From: Gemmatimonadota bacterium
GTDB lineage: Bacteria > Gemmatimonadota > Gemmatimonadetes > Gemmatimonadales > Gemmatimonadaceae
Length of the DNA: 64,000 bases
Assembly: GCA_016194585.1 (NCBI GenBank)
Contig: JACQBG010000009.1
Span: forward strand, 40,633 to 104,632
Reading direction: 5' to 3'
Shown piece after piece: positions 31,608 to 39,547 of this stretch. The position numbers and the translations under genes are program-made. Every line of letters begins with the position of its first letter. Position 1 is the stretch's first letter. The notes under the pieces were generated by a model. It saw only the letters and a program-made list of their open reading frames with translations, was not told the origin of the DNA and ran no database searches.

Positions 31608-33556
31608 ACGCCCAGATGATCGAACGCGACCTGCTGGCCACGCTCGACCCGATGGCCGGGCGCGGACGCCTGTGGGTCGGCAGTCTCCTCGCCGTCATCG
31701 CCCTCGGCGCCGTCGCCTGGGTGGTGCAGCTCGTCTACGGCCTGCGCGTCACCGACATGCGGAACTACGTGTCGTGGGGCGTCTACATGACGAACTTCGT
31801 GTTCTTCATCGGCATCAGTCATGCCGGCACGCTCATCTCGGCCATCCTCCGCGTGACCGACGCGGGGTGGCGCCGCCCGATCACCCGCATGGCCGAGGCC
31901 ATCACCTGCATCGCGCTGCTCATCGGCGCCAGCATGGTGATGATCGACATGGGGCGCCCCGACCGCCTGCTCAACGTCATCATCCATGGCCGGTTCCAGT
32001 CGCCCATCCTCTGGGACCTCGTGTCGGTCACGACCTACCTGACCGGCAGCTTCCTGTACCTGTACGTGGCGATGATCCCCGACATGCCGATCCTCGCCGC
32101 GCACGCGCGCTCGATGGGCCGCTCGCCGCGGCTCGTGCGCCTGTACGAGATCATGGCGCTCGGCTACCGGGAATCGCCTGAGCACCGCCGCCTGCTGGCG
32201 CGCGCGCTCGGCGCGATGGCGGTCATCATCATCCCCGTGGCGATCTCCGTGCACACGGTGGTGAGCTGGGTGTTCGGCATGACGCTGCGTCCCGGCTGGC
32301 ACAGCACCATCTTCGGCCCCTACTTCGTGATCGGCGCGATCTTCTCGGGGACGGCCGCGATCATCACGGCGATGGTGCTCTTCCGCAAGGCGTATCGACT
32401 CGAGCGCTACCTGCGCCCCGAGCATTTCCACAAGCTCGCGAAGATCCTGCTCGCGCTGTCGCTGCTCTATGCCTACTTCACGCTGAGTGAATATCTCACC
32501 ACGTGGTACGGCGGTGCGGAGACCGATTCGCGGCTGCTCGACCTGCTCGCCGGCCGCGGCCCGGTCGGCACGACCTTCTGGCTCTGGGCGGCGTTCGGGC
32601 TGTTCATCCCGATCGGATTGCTGCTCTTCCCGAGCCGCCGGTCGATCGGTTCGATCCTGACCGCGTCCGTCTTGATCAACATCGGCATGTGGGTGAAGCG
32701 CTACCTGATCATCGTGCCGACGCTGCAGACGACGTTCCTCCCCGCCGAAGCGGCCGGGATCCATCCGCACTACTTCCCGAGCCTGGTCGAGCTGACGATC
32801 ACGCTCGGAGCGGTGGCCGCGTTCCTGCTGCTCTTCACGCTGTTCTCGCGCGTGTTCCCGATCCTGTCGATCTGGGAGACGGTGGAGGACGCCGAGGAAG
32901 CCGAGCACCTGGCGGTGCGGTCGGCGACGCCGCCGATCGAGCTGTCGCCCGCTCGGGAGCGGTGGGTCGCCGCGGGTGCGATGCTGCTCGTGGCCGGACT
33001 CGCGGCCGCCACGCCGTTGCGGAGCGTTCACGCGCAGGCGCCGGCGCCGGTGGGTCTGCCGGTGGCGGCGGGTGCCGCCTCCAACACGCCGGCCGCACCG
33101 GTGGCGATCGCGCTCAGGCGAGCGACGGAAGACGGGCAGGACATGCTCGTGGCGACGGTCACCTCGGCTGGCCATCCCGTGCAAGGCGCGACGGTGGCGT
33201 TCTCCGTCGCGCGCACCTTCGGCGTGATGGCGCTCGGGGAGGATCAGACGCTCGGCGACGGCACCGCGGCGGTCGCCTATCCGAAGGGACTCCCCGGCGA
33301 CGCGCAGGGTGTGCTGCGCTTCACGGTCGCGACGCGATCGCCGGCGAACCTCGCCGGCGTCACGGTGCAGGTGCCGATCGGCGGTGGCGAGCCGCAGCGG
33401 GCGCCGGTCGCGGAAGTGCCTCGCGCGTTGTGGTCGTCGCGCGCGCCGCTGCCGATCGTCGCCACGATCAGTCTGCTGCTGCTCTGTGTGTGGACCACGT
33501 ATGCCTTCGTCGTCGCGCAACTCGCGCGGATGTACCGTCTTCAAGAGGAGGGGTGA
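31604..33556 (+). CDS. NrfD/DsrP-type quinone-interacting membrane protein fused to an Ig-like domain
   Basis: 650 residues; NrfD proteins are usually 300-450. Residues about 25-435 contain some ten hydrophobic helices with NrfD features (NYVSWGVYMTNFVFFIGISH, and an EYLTTWYGG turn), the part that binds quinone. A further hydrophobic segment (about 450-470) ends in VHAQ, then a beta-rich extracytoplasmic Ig-like domain runs to about 605 (HPVQGATVAFSVARTFG, GDAQGVLRFTV), and a last helix anchors the C-terminus. The fusion is unusual. It probably transfers electrons between the quinone pool and the Fe-S protein encoded just upstream. Confidence 0.85.
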   Translation: MNAQMIERDLLATLDPMAGRGRLWVGSLLAVIALGAVAWVVQLVYGLRVTDMRNYVSWGVYMTNFVFFIGISHAGTLISAILRVTDAGWRRPITRMAEAITCIALLIGASMVMIDMGRPDRLLNVIIHGRFQSPILWDLVSVTTYLTGSFLYLYVAMIPDMPILAAHARSMGRSPRLVRLYEIMALGYRESPEHRRLLARALGAMAVIIIPVAISVHTVVSWVFGMTLRPGWHSTIFGPYFVIGAIFSGTAAIITAMVLFRKAYRLERYLRPEHFHKLAKILLALSLLYAYFTLSEYLTTWYGGAETDSRLLDLLAGRGPVGTTFWLWAAFGLFIPIGLLLFPSRRSIGSILTASVLINIGMWVKRYLIIVPTLQTTFLPAEAAGIHPHYFPSLVELTITLGAVAAFLLLFTLFSRVFPILSIWETVEDAEEAEHLAVRSATPPIELSPARERWVAAGAMLLVAGLAAATPLRSVHAQAPAPVGLPVAAGAASNTPAAPVAIALRRATEDGQDMLVATVTSAGHPVQGATVAFSVARTFGVMALGEDQTLGDGTAAVAYPKGLPGDAQGVLRFTVATRSPANLAGVTVQVPIGGGEPQRAPVAEVPRALWSSRAPLPIVATISLLLLCVWTTYAFVVAQLARMYRLQEEG

Positions 33557-33559
33557 ACG

Positions 33560-34003
33560 ATGTCGATCATTCGGAACGGCGCGTCGCGCAGCGGGCGGGT
33601 GAGCGCGCTGTCGATCGCTGCCGCGCTCGTGGCGCTCGCGTTCGTGGCTGCGCCGGCGCGCGCGCAGAGTCCGTCGGACAACTCGTGGGTCGCTCCCGAA
33701 CGTGCCGCGCACCGGCCGAACGTCCTCCCGTCGACCACCGACGCCGTCAAGCGCGGCCAGTCGGTGTTCACGCGCGAGTGTGAGCAGTGCCATGGCAAGG
33801 CCGGGCATGGCGACGGACCGCAGGCGATGTCGCTGAAGCCGCGTCCCGCCGACCTCGCGTCGGCGCGCGTGCAATCGCAGACCGACGGCGCCCTGTTCTG
33901 GAAGATCTCCGAAGGGCGGGGGATGATGCCCAAGGCCGCACTGGGCGAGAGCGACAAGTGGGCGGTGATCGACTACCTGCGCACGCTGGCCGCGCCGAAG
34001 TAG
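33560..34003 (+). CDS. Periplasmic monohaem cytochrome c
   Basis: 147 residues with a signal peptide ending near ARAQ (residue 36). One haem site, Cys74-Glu-Gln-Cys77-His78, and Met ligands in ISEGRGMMPK make it a class I cytochrome c. It begins three bases after the NrfD gene and very likely is the soluble electron partner of the Fe-S/NrfD pair, in the place of DsrJ in Dsr systems although it has one haem rather than three. Confidence 0.9.
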   Translation: MSIIRNGASRSGRVSALSIAAALVALAFVAAPARAQSPSDNSWVAPERAAHRPNVLPSTTDAVKRGQSVFTRECEQCHGKAGHGDGPQAMSLKPRPADLASARVQSQTDGALFWKISEGRGMMPKAALGESDKWAVIDYLRTLAAPK

Positions 34004-34012
34004 GCGCACCAC

Positions 34013-34044
34013 GGGGCCGCGCGCGCACGTGCGCGCGCGGCCCC
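34013..34044. repeat. Perfect 32-bp palindrome between cytochrome c and the small Cys-rich gene
   Basis: GGGGCCGCGCGCGCAC is followed at once by its exact reverse complement, with no spacer. In RNA it would fold into a very stable hairpin. No U-run follows, and the next gene has a good ribosome site 10 bases downstream, so it may be an intra-operon attenuator or a 3'-end stabiliser for the upstream cistrons. Confidence 0.85.
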
Positions 34045-34065
34045 AACTGATCCGGAGTGTATGCG

Positions 34066-34284
34066 ATGCCGCAACATCAGGATGCGATGACCGAACCGGC
34101 CGCGAGCCGGGGCAGCCCCGATCCGCGCGCCATGGCGGACGAGATCGGCGAGTACGAGTGCTACTGCGGGCTGGGACCCGCCTGTCCGGTGTTCCTGCTC
34201 ATGACGCCCGACGAGCGGACGGCCTGCACGCGCGACAAGCGTCGCACGGCACAGTCGTACTACCGGAACGGACTCGACGTGTAG
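34066..34284 (+). CDS. Small Cys-rich protein of unknown function
   Basis: 72 residues from ATG 34066, with GGAG at 34054-34057; the GTG at 34057 would overlap that ribosome site. The core is GEYECYCGLGPACPVFLLM followed by TACTRDKRR. Four Cys (CYC...C, and one further) could bind a metal or an Fe-S cluster. There is no signal peptide, so it is probably cytosolic. It is the last gene of the sigma-54 operon and may be an assembly or regulatory factor for the electron-transfer proteins; that is inference from position alone. Confidence 0.65.
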   Translation: MPQHQDAMTEPAASRGSPDPRAMADEIGEYECYCGLGPACPVFLLMTPDERTACTRDKRRTAQSYYRNGLDV

Positions 34285-34305
34285 GCGAGACCTTGGTCAC
34301 GGCAC

Positions 34306-34349
34306 CAGCGTGCCCCGGGCGTGCTCCAAGCGCGCCAGGGGGCACGCTG
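34306..34349. terminator. Bidirectional terminator hairpin
   Basis: CAGCGTGCCCC (34306-34316) pairs with GGGGCACGCTG (34339-34349); the 22-base loop can pair further within itself. It lies exactly between the convergent small Cys-rich gene and the CopD-like gene. Confidence 0.75.
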
Positions 34350-34350
34350 C

Positions 34351-34863
34351 TCACATGTAACGGCCGACCGCCATCGCCACCGCGGTCAGAACCAACAGGC
34401 CTGCCGAGATCGTCGACGCCTTGGCGACTCGCGCGCGGATGGCAGCCATCTCGGCGAGGATGGGCGCGCGCTCCGGCTCCGGCGTCTGCGTCAAACGCTG
34501 ACTGAGCCGAGTCATCGCGCCGATCGAAGGGTGGTTGACGGTGAGGAACAGCGTGAACGCCACGAGGGCGAGAACGGCGCCCGTCGCATACGTGCGGCCA
34601 CCGGTCGACGCGAAGTACGACGCCGCGAACCCCGTCGAGTTGATCCACATCAGCCGGAGCCCCGCGAGCAGCGTGGCGACGGCGACGACCGGGACGATCG
34701 TGAAGAGTCGGCGTCGGATGAGCGCGCCCATCACGACGCTCGACGCCGGACCCGCGGCGCCCATCGCCGGCAGGAGGAACGCCGCCACGAAGACTGCCGT
34801 GCCGACCCAGAAGATGCCGCCGAGGACGTGGATGAGGCGAAGCGCGACGATCTCCATGTGCAT
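34351..34863 (-). CDS. CopD-like/DUF2269-type integral membrane protein
   Basis: 170 residues with four hydrophobic helices. ALRLIHVLGGIFWVGTAVFV at the start, with conserved His and Trp, and FTLFLTVNHPSIGAM in the third helix, are typical of the CopD/YphA-like family of small b-type or copper-related membrane proteins. The conserved His residues may ligate haem. A second ATG two codons on is possible. It is separated from the fadL-like gene by a terminator, so it has its own promoter. Confidence 0.6.
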   Translation of the reverse strand: MHMEIVALRLIHVLGGIFWVGTAVFVAAFLLPAMGAAGPASSVVMGALIRRRLFTIVPVVAVATLLAGLRLMWINSTGFAASYFASTGGRTYATGAVLALVAFTLFLTVNHPSIGAMTRLSQRLTQTPEPERAPILAEMAAIRARVAKASTISAGLLVLTAVAMAVGRYM

Positions 34864-34972
34864 GCGGGACTCTCGGGGAAAACGGTGGTCGATTGGATCG
34901 GGGCGGCCATACAGTAACCGACCATTGAGATACTCGCGAGGGGTGAAGGGTTTGTCGTGGTCGGACGCAAAG

Positions 34973-35000
34973 CGCCCCGCGGCCTTTCGGCCGCGGGGCG
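34973..35000 (-). terminator. Terminator after the fadL-like gene
   Basis: A 12-bp stem CGCCCCGCGGCC / GGCCGCGGGGCG with loop TTTC, 26 bases beyond the porin stop on the minus strand. It closes the sqr-tusE-dsrE-orphan-fadL transcript. Confidence 0.75.
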
Positions 35001-35025
35001 TCGCCCTGCCGGGAGCGCCGGACCC

Positions 35026-36363
35026 TCAGCGCTTCGTCGGCACGAACGAGAACCCGATGAGGAACGACGTCTCGCTCATCGTGTTCTTCACCGTCGTCCC
35101 GGGCACGGCGCCCGTCGGGAACTGCATCGGTCCGCTGATGCTGTTCTCGAACGCCTTGTAGGCCGCGACGTTGATCTCCACGCCGGGGCGCAGCTTGTAG
35201 CCGACGCCCACCGTCGCGTGGTGCTGCACGATCGCCGGCGCCGGGATGTTGTACATCGAGAGCGCGTCCGGGATCGGATTGCCCGAGTAGTTGTAGCCGC
35301 CGCGGAGCGTCCACTCCGGCGACGCGTCGTACTCGAGCCCCGCCGCCACCACCAGGATGTCGTTCCAGCCGAACCCCTTCACCGAGCCGTCGCTGTTGTA
35401 GCCGCTCTGGTCGAATCCCTTCGTGCTCTTGTAGCCCATGTACTTCACGTCGAGGGCCGTGCGGACCGCCGTCGTGGGCGCATAGGCGAGCCCGGCGGCG
35501 TACACGGCCGGCGCATCCATGCGGAACTTGAAGGTGCGCGGCGTATTGTAGCTCGCGAGGTACGGGTCTTCATAGACGCCGTTGTACGAGAAGTCGCCGA
35601 AGAACTGCGGGCTCGTGTACGACGCGCCGACGCTGAACTTGTCGTTCATCTGGTACTGCATGCCGATCTGCGCGCCGAACCCGAACGCGGTGCCGGCGTG
35701 CGCGGCGCTCGAGTAGTACGCGCGATCGTCGGCGGTGCGTGGTACTCCGTCAGGACCCGGATCCACCGCCGGCGCGGCCGTCGGCATCGGGTCGACGGCG
35801 AGCGACGCCCAGTCGACGTTCAGCGCGACGCCGAGGCGCAGCTTGTCGCTCGCCTTCCACGCCAGCGCGGGGGCGATCTTCATGAGCTGGAAGTTGGAGT
35901 AGACGCTCCCGAACCCATACGGCCGTGGCATCATCATCGGATTCGACGGATCGGCGGCATAGTCGACGCCGAAGCCGCCGATGCCGAGGCCGGCGACGCC
36001 GAACACGACGCCGTCACTCAACTCGGTGCTCCAGCCGAAGGCGGGAATGGGGGTGAACGCACTCACGCTCATGGTGCTGCCACTCATGTTGCCGTAGCTG
36101 CTCGACACGCTCCGTTCGGGCTTCATGAGCTCGAATCCCATCTCGAGATGCGTGCCGCTGAAGCTCGCGAGCCCGGCGGGATTGACGAAGAACGCGCCGA
36201 GCAGGCTCGAGTTGGCGGCGACACCGGCACCGCCCAAGGCCGAGTTGATCGCGCCGACGCCGTGCAGGAAGTGGCCGTCGGTGGCGCGCGCCGTGCCGGG
36301 CGTGGCGGCCACGAGCGCGGAGAATGCGATCAGGTGGATGGATCGTCGGAAAGACAACTGCAT
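35026..36363 (-). CDS. OmpP1/FadL-family outer-membrane transport porin
   Basis: 445 residues. A signal peptide ends near ARA-TDG. The mature N-terminus DGHFLHGVGAINSALGGAGV-type hatch, the NPAGLASF motif, alternating amphipathic strands and a C-terminal aromatic-ending strand (FLIGFSFVPTKR) identify a FadL-type 14-strand barrel for hydrophobic compounds. GGAGG lies five bases before the ATG. Placement behind sulfur-transfer genes is notable: FadL-like porins accompany elemental-sulfur oxidation genes in some sulfur oxidisers, but they also import fatty acids or aromatics, so the substrate is open. Confidence 0.85.
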   Translation of the reverse strand: MQLSFRRSIHLIAFSALVAATPGTARATDGHFLHGVGAINSALGGAGVAANSSLLGAFFVNPAGLASFSGTHLEMGFELMKPERSVSSSYGNMSGSTMSVSAFTPIPAFGWSTELSDGVVFGVAGLGIGGFGVDYAADPSNPMMMPRPYGFGSVYSNFQLMKIAPALAWKASDKLRLGVALNVDWASLAVDPMPTAAPAVDPGPDGVPRTADDRAYYSSAAHAGTAFGFGAQIGMQYQMNDKFSVGASYTSPQFFGDFSYNGVYEDPYLASYNTPRTFKFRMDAPAVYAAGLAYAPTTAVRTALDVKYMGYKSTKGFDQSGYNSDGSVKGFGWNDILVVAAGLEYDASPEWTLRGGYNYSGNPIPDALSMYNIPAPAIVQHHATVGVGYKLRPGVEINVAAYKAFENSISGPMQFPTGAVPGTTVKNTMSETSFLIGFSFVPTKR

Positions 36364-36387
36364 GGTGCCTCCAGTGGTACAGGGGAC

Positions 36388-37314
36388 CTAACGGACATCG
36401 TGAGCCGCGAACGCGCGCCGCAGTGCCGCGTCGATCGCGGCGTCCTCGGCGGCATTCGGCGGGAAGGCGTCGGTGTAACGTCGTGCCCCCGCGTGCCACG
36501 CCCAGAGCACGCGGTAGGCCGCCGATCGCGCCGGCAAGGCGCGGTCGAGGAGTGCCGCACCGCAGCGCACGGTCGCGCGGCCGGCGGCCGCCGGATCGTC
36601 GCGCCACACGCGATGGTCGGCCGCCAGTTCGGTCACGAGCGGCGCGCACGTTTCGCGCACCGCGGCCAGCAACGGCGCCTCGTCGACGGCGCTCCCGCGC
36701 GCCACGCCCACCGCGAGCACGTTGTCGTGGCGGTCGGCGGGCACACCCTCGAAGATCCGCCCTTCGGCGCCGAGCGGTGGGGAGACGAACAGCACGCCGC
36801 CGTCGAGGCGGCGCGATGCGAGGTACGGAGCCAGCGCCGGCGCGTACGCGGAATCCCACACGGCTTGCAGCGAGGCGAGACGGGTCGCCGGAACCCCCGG
36901 CACCTCCGCGCTGTCGACGAGAGCCGCCACGCGCAACAGGGCCGCGCGATCTGCCGGCGCGATCGACCGGCGCAGCGCGGCGACGAGGAACGCCGCGCGG
37001 GGCGTGGGCTCCGCGCGGTCGAGCGCCGCGGCGCGGACGGCCGCGGTGAGGTCCGTCGCGGTGCCGCTCGGATACCAGAGCGGCACGAAGTGCAGCACCT
37101 CGAACGCCGGAGTGCGCGCGACGCGCGCGCGCCAGGGCGGAGGAGCGGCCGCCGGCTCGTAGTACGCCAGCGCGCCCGGCGTGGGGAGCGCGAGCCGCGC
37201 CATCGCCGTGAACCATCGATCCGCGGCGGGGGAACTGGTCACGCGCCACCGGGCCCGCGCCTGCGCCGCGGTGGCGGCGAGGCACAGGGCGAACAGGGCG
37301 ACACGTGGGCGCAT
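36388..37314 (-). CDS. Secreted protein of unknown function
   Basis: 308 residues, very Ala/Arg-rich, with a signal peptide (ALFALCLAATAAQARA). I recognise no family. Visible features are DRWFTAMARLALPTPGALAYY near the N-terminus, two to three isolated Cys, and mostly helical sequence; it seems to be a soluble periplasmic protein. It lies between dsrE-like and fadL-like genes in the same operon, with 24 or fewer bases on each side, so it probably serves the same pathway. Confidence 0.6.
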   Translation of the reverse strand: MRPRVALFALCLAATAAQARARWRVTSSPAADRWFTAMARLALPTPGALAYYEPAAAPPPWRARVARTPAFEVLHFVPLWYPSGTATDLTAAVRAAALDRAEPTPRAAFLVAALRRSIAPADRAALLRVAALVDSAEVPGVPATRLASLQAVWDSAYAPALAPYLASRRLDGGVLFVSPPLGAEGRIFEGVPADRHDNVLAVGVARGSAVDEAPLLAAVRETCAPLVTELAADHRVWRDDPAAAGRATVRCGAALLDRALPARSAAYRVLWAWHAGARRYTDAFPPNAAEDAAIDAALRRAFAAHDVR

Positions 37315-37320
37315 CGTGGC

Positions 37321-37830
37321 TCAGGTGAAGATGATCTGGCCGCCGGCCGCCATCTCGTAGAACTGCCCCACCGTGATGATGTCGTCGATCGAGTCGACGA
37401 AATCGCCCTTCTCGAGCTTGAACATGTCCACCGATGCCTTGCACGCGTACAGGTGCGCGCCGCTGTCGGCGACGAGCTGGATGAACTCCGGGATGGGCGG
37501 GATGTCGAGCCGCTCCATCTCCTTCGCCATGAAGTGCGTGACGAGTGACGACACGCCGGGCAAGCCGCCCAGCATCGTCGGGATGTGCAGCCCCGGGTTG
37601 CCGACCGTCGCGACCTTCACGTGCTGCTGGTTCTTCCGGTGGATGGCGTCCATCCCGAAGAAGGTGAAGAAGAGGTTGGCTTCGATCCCCTCCATGCGGG
37701 CACCGTTGGCCATGATGAGCCCGGGGTAGATCCCCTCGAGCGAACCCTTGCTGACGATGATGCTGACTTTCGTGATCGGTTGCGGCGCGTCGGCGACGCT
37801 GGCGCCGCCGGTGGCGAATGGACTGGTCAT
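37321..37830 (-). CDS. DsrE/DsrF-like sulfur-transfer protein (DsrE2 type)
   Basis: 169 residues. The fold pattern starts at residue 20 with VSIIVSKGSLEGIYPGLIMA and continues with EANLFFTFFGMDAI. The single Cys130 in GAHLYACKASVDMF is the conserved persulfide-carrying Cys of the DsrE/DsrEFH family. DsrE2-type proteins shuttle sulfane sulfur with TusA and rhodaneses in sulfur oxidisers. The gene is 13 bases after the TusE/DsrC-like gene and downstream of an SQR-like flavoprotein, which fits capture of sulfur from sulfide oxidation. Confidence 0.85.
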   Translation of the reverse strand: MTSPFATGGASVADAPQPITKVSIIVSKGSLEGIYPGLIMANGARMEGIEANLFFTFFGMDAIHRKNQQHVKVATVGNPGLHIPTMLGGLPGVSSLVTHFMAKEMERLDIPPIPEFIQLVADSGAHLYACKASVDMFKLEKGDFVDSIDDIITVGQFYEMAAGGQIIFT

Positions 37831-37843
37831 GTTGGCGTCCTGG

Positions 37844-38158
37844 TCAGATGCAGCCGTGCGGCTTGGGGATGCCGCCGATCTTGGCGGCGAGTTTCGCGGG
37901 TCCCTTCGGGAAGAGCTGGTAGAGTTCCTTCACTTCGACGCCCGACTCCTTGCCGAGCGACCGGATGGTCGGGGCGCTGCCCGTGGTGAGGAACCGGTCG
38001 CGCATGAACTTCACGACCTTCCAGTGGCGCTCGGTGAGCGTGATGCCGTGCTCGGCGGCGATCTCCCGGGCGACGTCCTCGGTCCATTCCTCGGGCTTCT
38101 GCAGGAAGCCCTCGGCGTCGAGGGTCAGCGTGTGATAGACGTTCGTGGCGGTGGCCAT
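37844..38158 (-). CDS. TusE/DsrC-family sulfur-relay protein lacking CysB
   Basis: 104 residues. The family signature is complete from LDAEGFLQKPEEWTEDVARE to the C-terminal arm FPKGPAKLAAKIGGIPKPHGCI-end. The penultimate Cys103 is CysA, the sulfur-accepting residue. The position of CysB, eleven residues earlier, is Ala92, so no CysA-CysB trisulfide can form as in true DsrC; this places it with TusE or related single-Cys proteins. It should accept a persulfide from the DsrE-like partner. GGAGAGG precedes the ATG. Confidence 0.9.
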   Translation of the reverse strand: MATATNVYHTLTLDAEGFLQKPEEWTEDVAREIAAEHGITLTERHWKVVKFMRDRFLTTGSAPTIRSLGKESGVEVKELYQLFPKGPAKLAAKIGGIPKPHGCI

Positions 38159-38182
38159 GGGGATCCTCTCCGGTCGGCGGGC

Positions 38183-39457
38183 TCAGCGGCCCGCGGGTAG
38201 GCGCGGCGCGGCGGGACGCCGCTTGCCGCGCATCTGCATCTGCGCGCCCACGAACGGGATCTCGCGGCCCGGCAGCAGCAGGTTCCAGTAGACCCAGCGG
38301 AAGGCGAGCTTGCCGAGGTGGTTCAGCCGGCTCTCCTTGAGCAGCGACATCGGCCCCAGCGCGAACGGGAAGTGGCCGGGGAGCGGTTCGACGTCGTAGT
38401 TGAAATCAATGAGCAGCGCCTTCGCGTGCCCTGTCTCGATGAAGCAGTTGGCGTGACCGTCGAAGTCGGGCTGCAACGGTTTCCCCGCGAGGAACCGCTG
38501 CACGTTGGGCGCGAGCAGCTCGGCCTCGAAGTGGGCGACCGATCCGGCCTTCGACGCCGGGACGTTCGTCGCGTCGCCGACCACGAAGATCTCGGGCGCC
38601 GCGGTGCTCTGCAGCGTCTTCGGATCGGTGAGGACGAAGTTGAGCTCGTCGCCGAGTCCGGGCGTGCGGCCGACGAAGTCGGCGCCCTTGTGCACCGGGA
38701 TCGAGACGAGGAGGTCGAACGGCACCTCGCGCTCGTCGTACGAATGGATCACGCCGGCCGCGCCGTCGATGCGCGCCGTGTTGAACTCGAGCACGAGATT
38801 GATCCGCTTCTCGTCGAGCAGGTGCTTCAGTTCCTTCGTCGCCACCGGCTTCGTGAAGCAGCCGTCGAGCGGCGTCACGAATTGGATGTCGACCTGGTCC
38901 CGGATGCCGCGTTCCGCGAAATACGCATCGGCGAGGAAGGCGAACTCGAGTGGCGCGACCGGGCACTTGATGGGCATCTCGGCGATGCTGACCACCAGCC
39001 GGCCGCCGTCGAACTTCGCGAGCGCGTCGCGCAGCGCCATCGCGCCCTCGAGGGTGTAGAAGTCGAACACCTTCTCGCGCCATCCCGGGCCGAGCATCCC
39101 TTCGGTCTCCTCGGGCGCGACGTGCGTCCCGGTGGCGATCACGAGCACGTCGTAGGGCAGTCGGCGGCCGTCAGTCAGCAGCACCGCCTTGCCGGCGATG
39201 TCGAGGCGGTCGATGTCGGAGCGCACGTAGCGCGCGCTCGGTGGCAGGAACCGCTGCCGTGGCTTGGTCAGCTCGGCCGGGGTGTATTGACCAAAGGGGA
39301 GGAAGAGCAGCCCTGGCTGATAGAGATGCGGATCGTCGCGGTCGACGACGGTCAGCTCCATGGTGCCGGCACGGAGCGCCGGCCGGTGCAGGTGGGCGAG
39401 GCGGTTCGCCATGATGGTGCCCGCCGTCCCGCCACCGAGGATCACGATGCGTTGCAC
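38183..39457 (-). CDS. Sulfide:quinone oxidoreductase-like flavoprotein
   Basis: 424 residues from GTG 39457 (GGAGG five bases before). FAD-binding GGGTAGTIMANRL at the N-terminus, a second dinucleotide fold, and IFVVGDATNVPASKAGS near residue 290. Three Cys are placed as in SQR: Cys165 (IKCPVAP), Cys200 (LDGCF) and Cys338 (GHANCFIE), the first and last matching the catalytic persulfide pair. The C-terminus ends in amphipathic helices suited to membrane attachment. It should oxidise sulfide at the membrane and reduce quinone. Flavocytochrome c sulfide dehydrogenase and NDH-2 relatives are less likely. Confidence 0.85.
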   Translation of the reverse strand: MQRIVILGGGTAGTIMANRLAHLHRPALRAGTMELTVVDRDDPHLYQPGLLFLPFGQYTPAELTKPRQRFLPPSARYVRSDIDRLDIAGKAVLLTDGRRLPYDVLVIATGTHVAPEETEGMLGPGWREKVFDFYTLEGAMALRDALAKFDGGRLVVSIAEMPIKCPVAPLEFAFLADAYFAERGIRDQVDIQFVTPLDGCFTKPVATKELKHLLDEKRINLVLEFNTARIDGAAGVIHSYDEREVPFDLLVSIPVHKGADFVGRTPGLGDELNFVLTDPKTLQSTAAPEIFVVGDATNVPASKAGSVAHFEAELLAPNVQRFLAGKPLQPDFDGHANCFIETGHAKALLIDFNYDVEPLPGHFPFALGPMSLLKESRLNHLGKLAFRWVYWNLLLPGREIPFVGAQMQMRGKRRPAAPRLPAGR

Positions 39458-39547
39458 AGTCCCTCCGTGCGCCGTGTGAGGGTTGATAACAGCTCACGGC
39501 GTCACGGAAGCACGATGCCACGCCAGCACACGGCGCGGCATCGGCCA

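Noticed and set aside
38183..39457. NADH dehydrogenase type II as the name for the SQR-like protein
   Set aside because: The three Cys in SQR positions (165, 200, 338) and the TusE/DsrE neighbours favour a sulfide-type enzyme.
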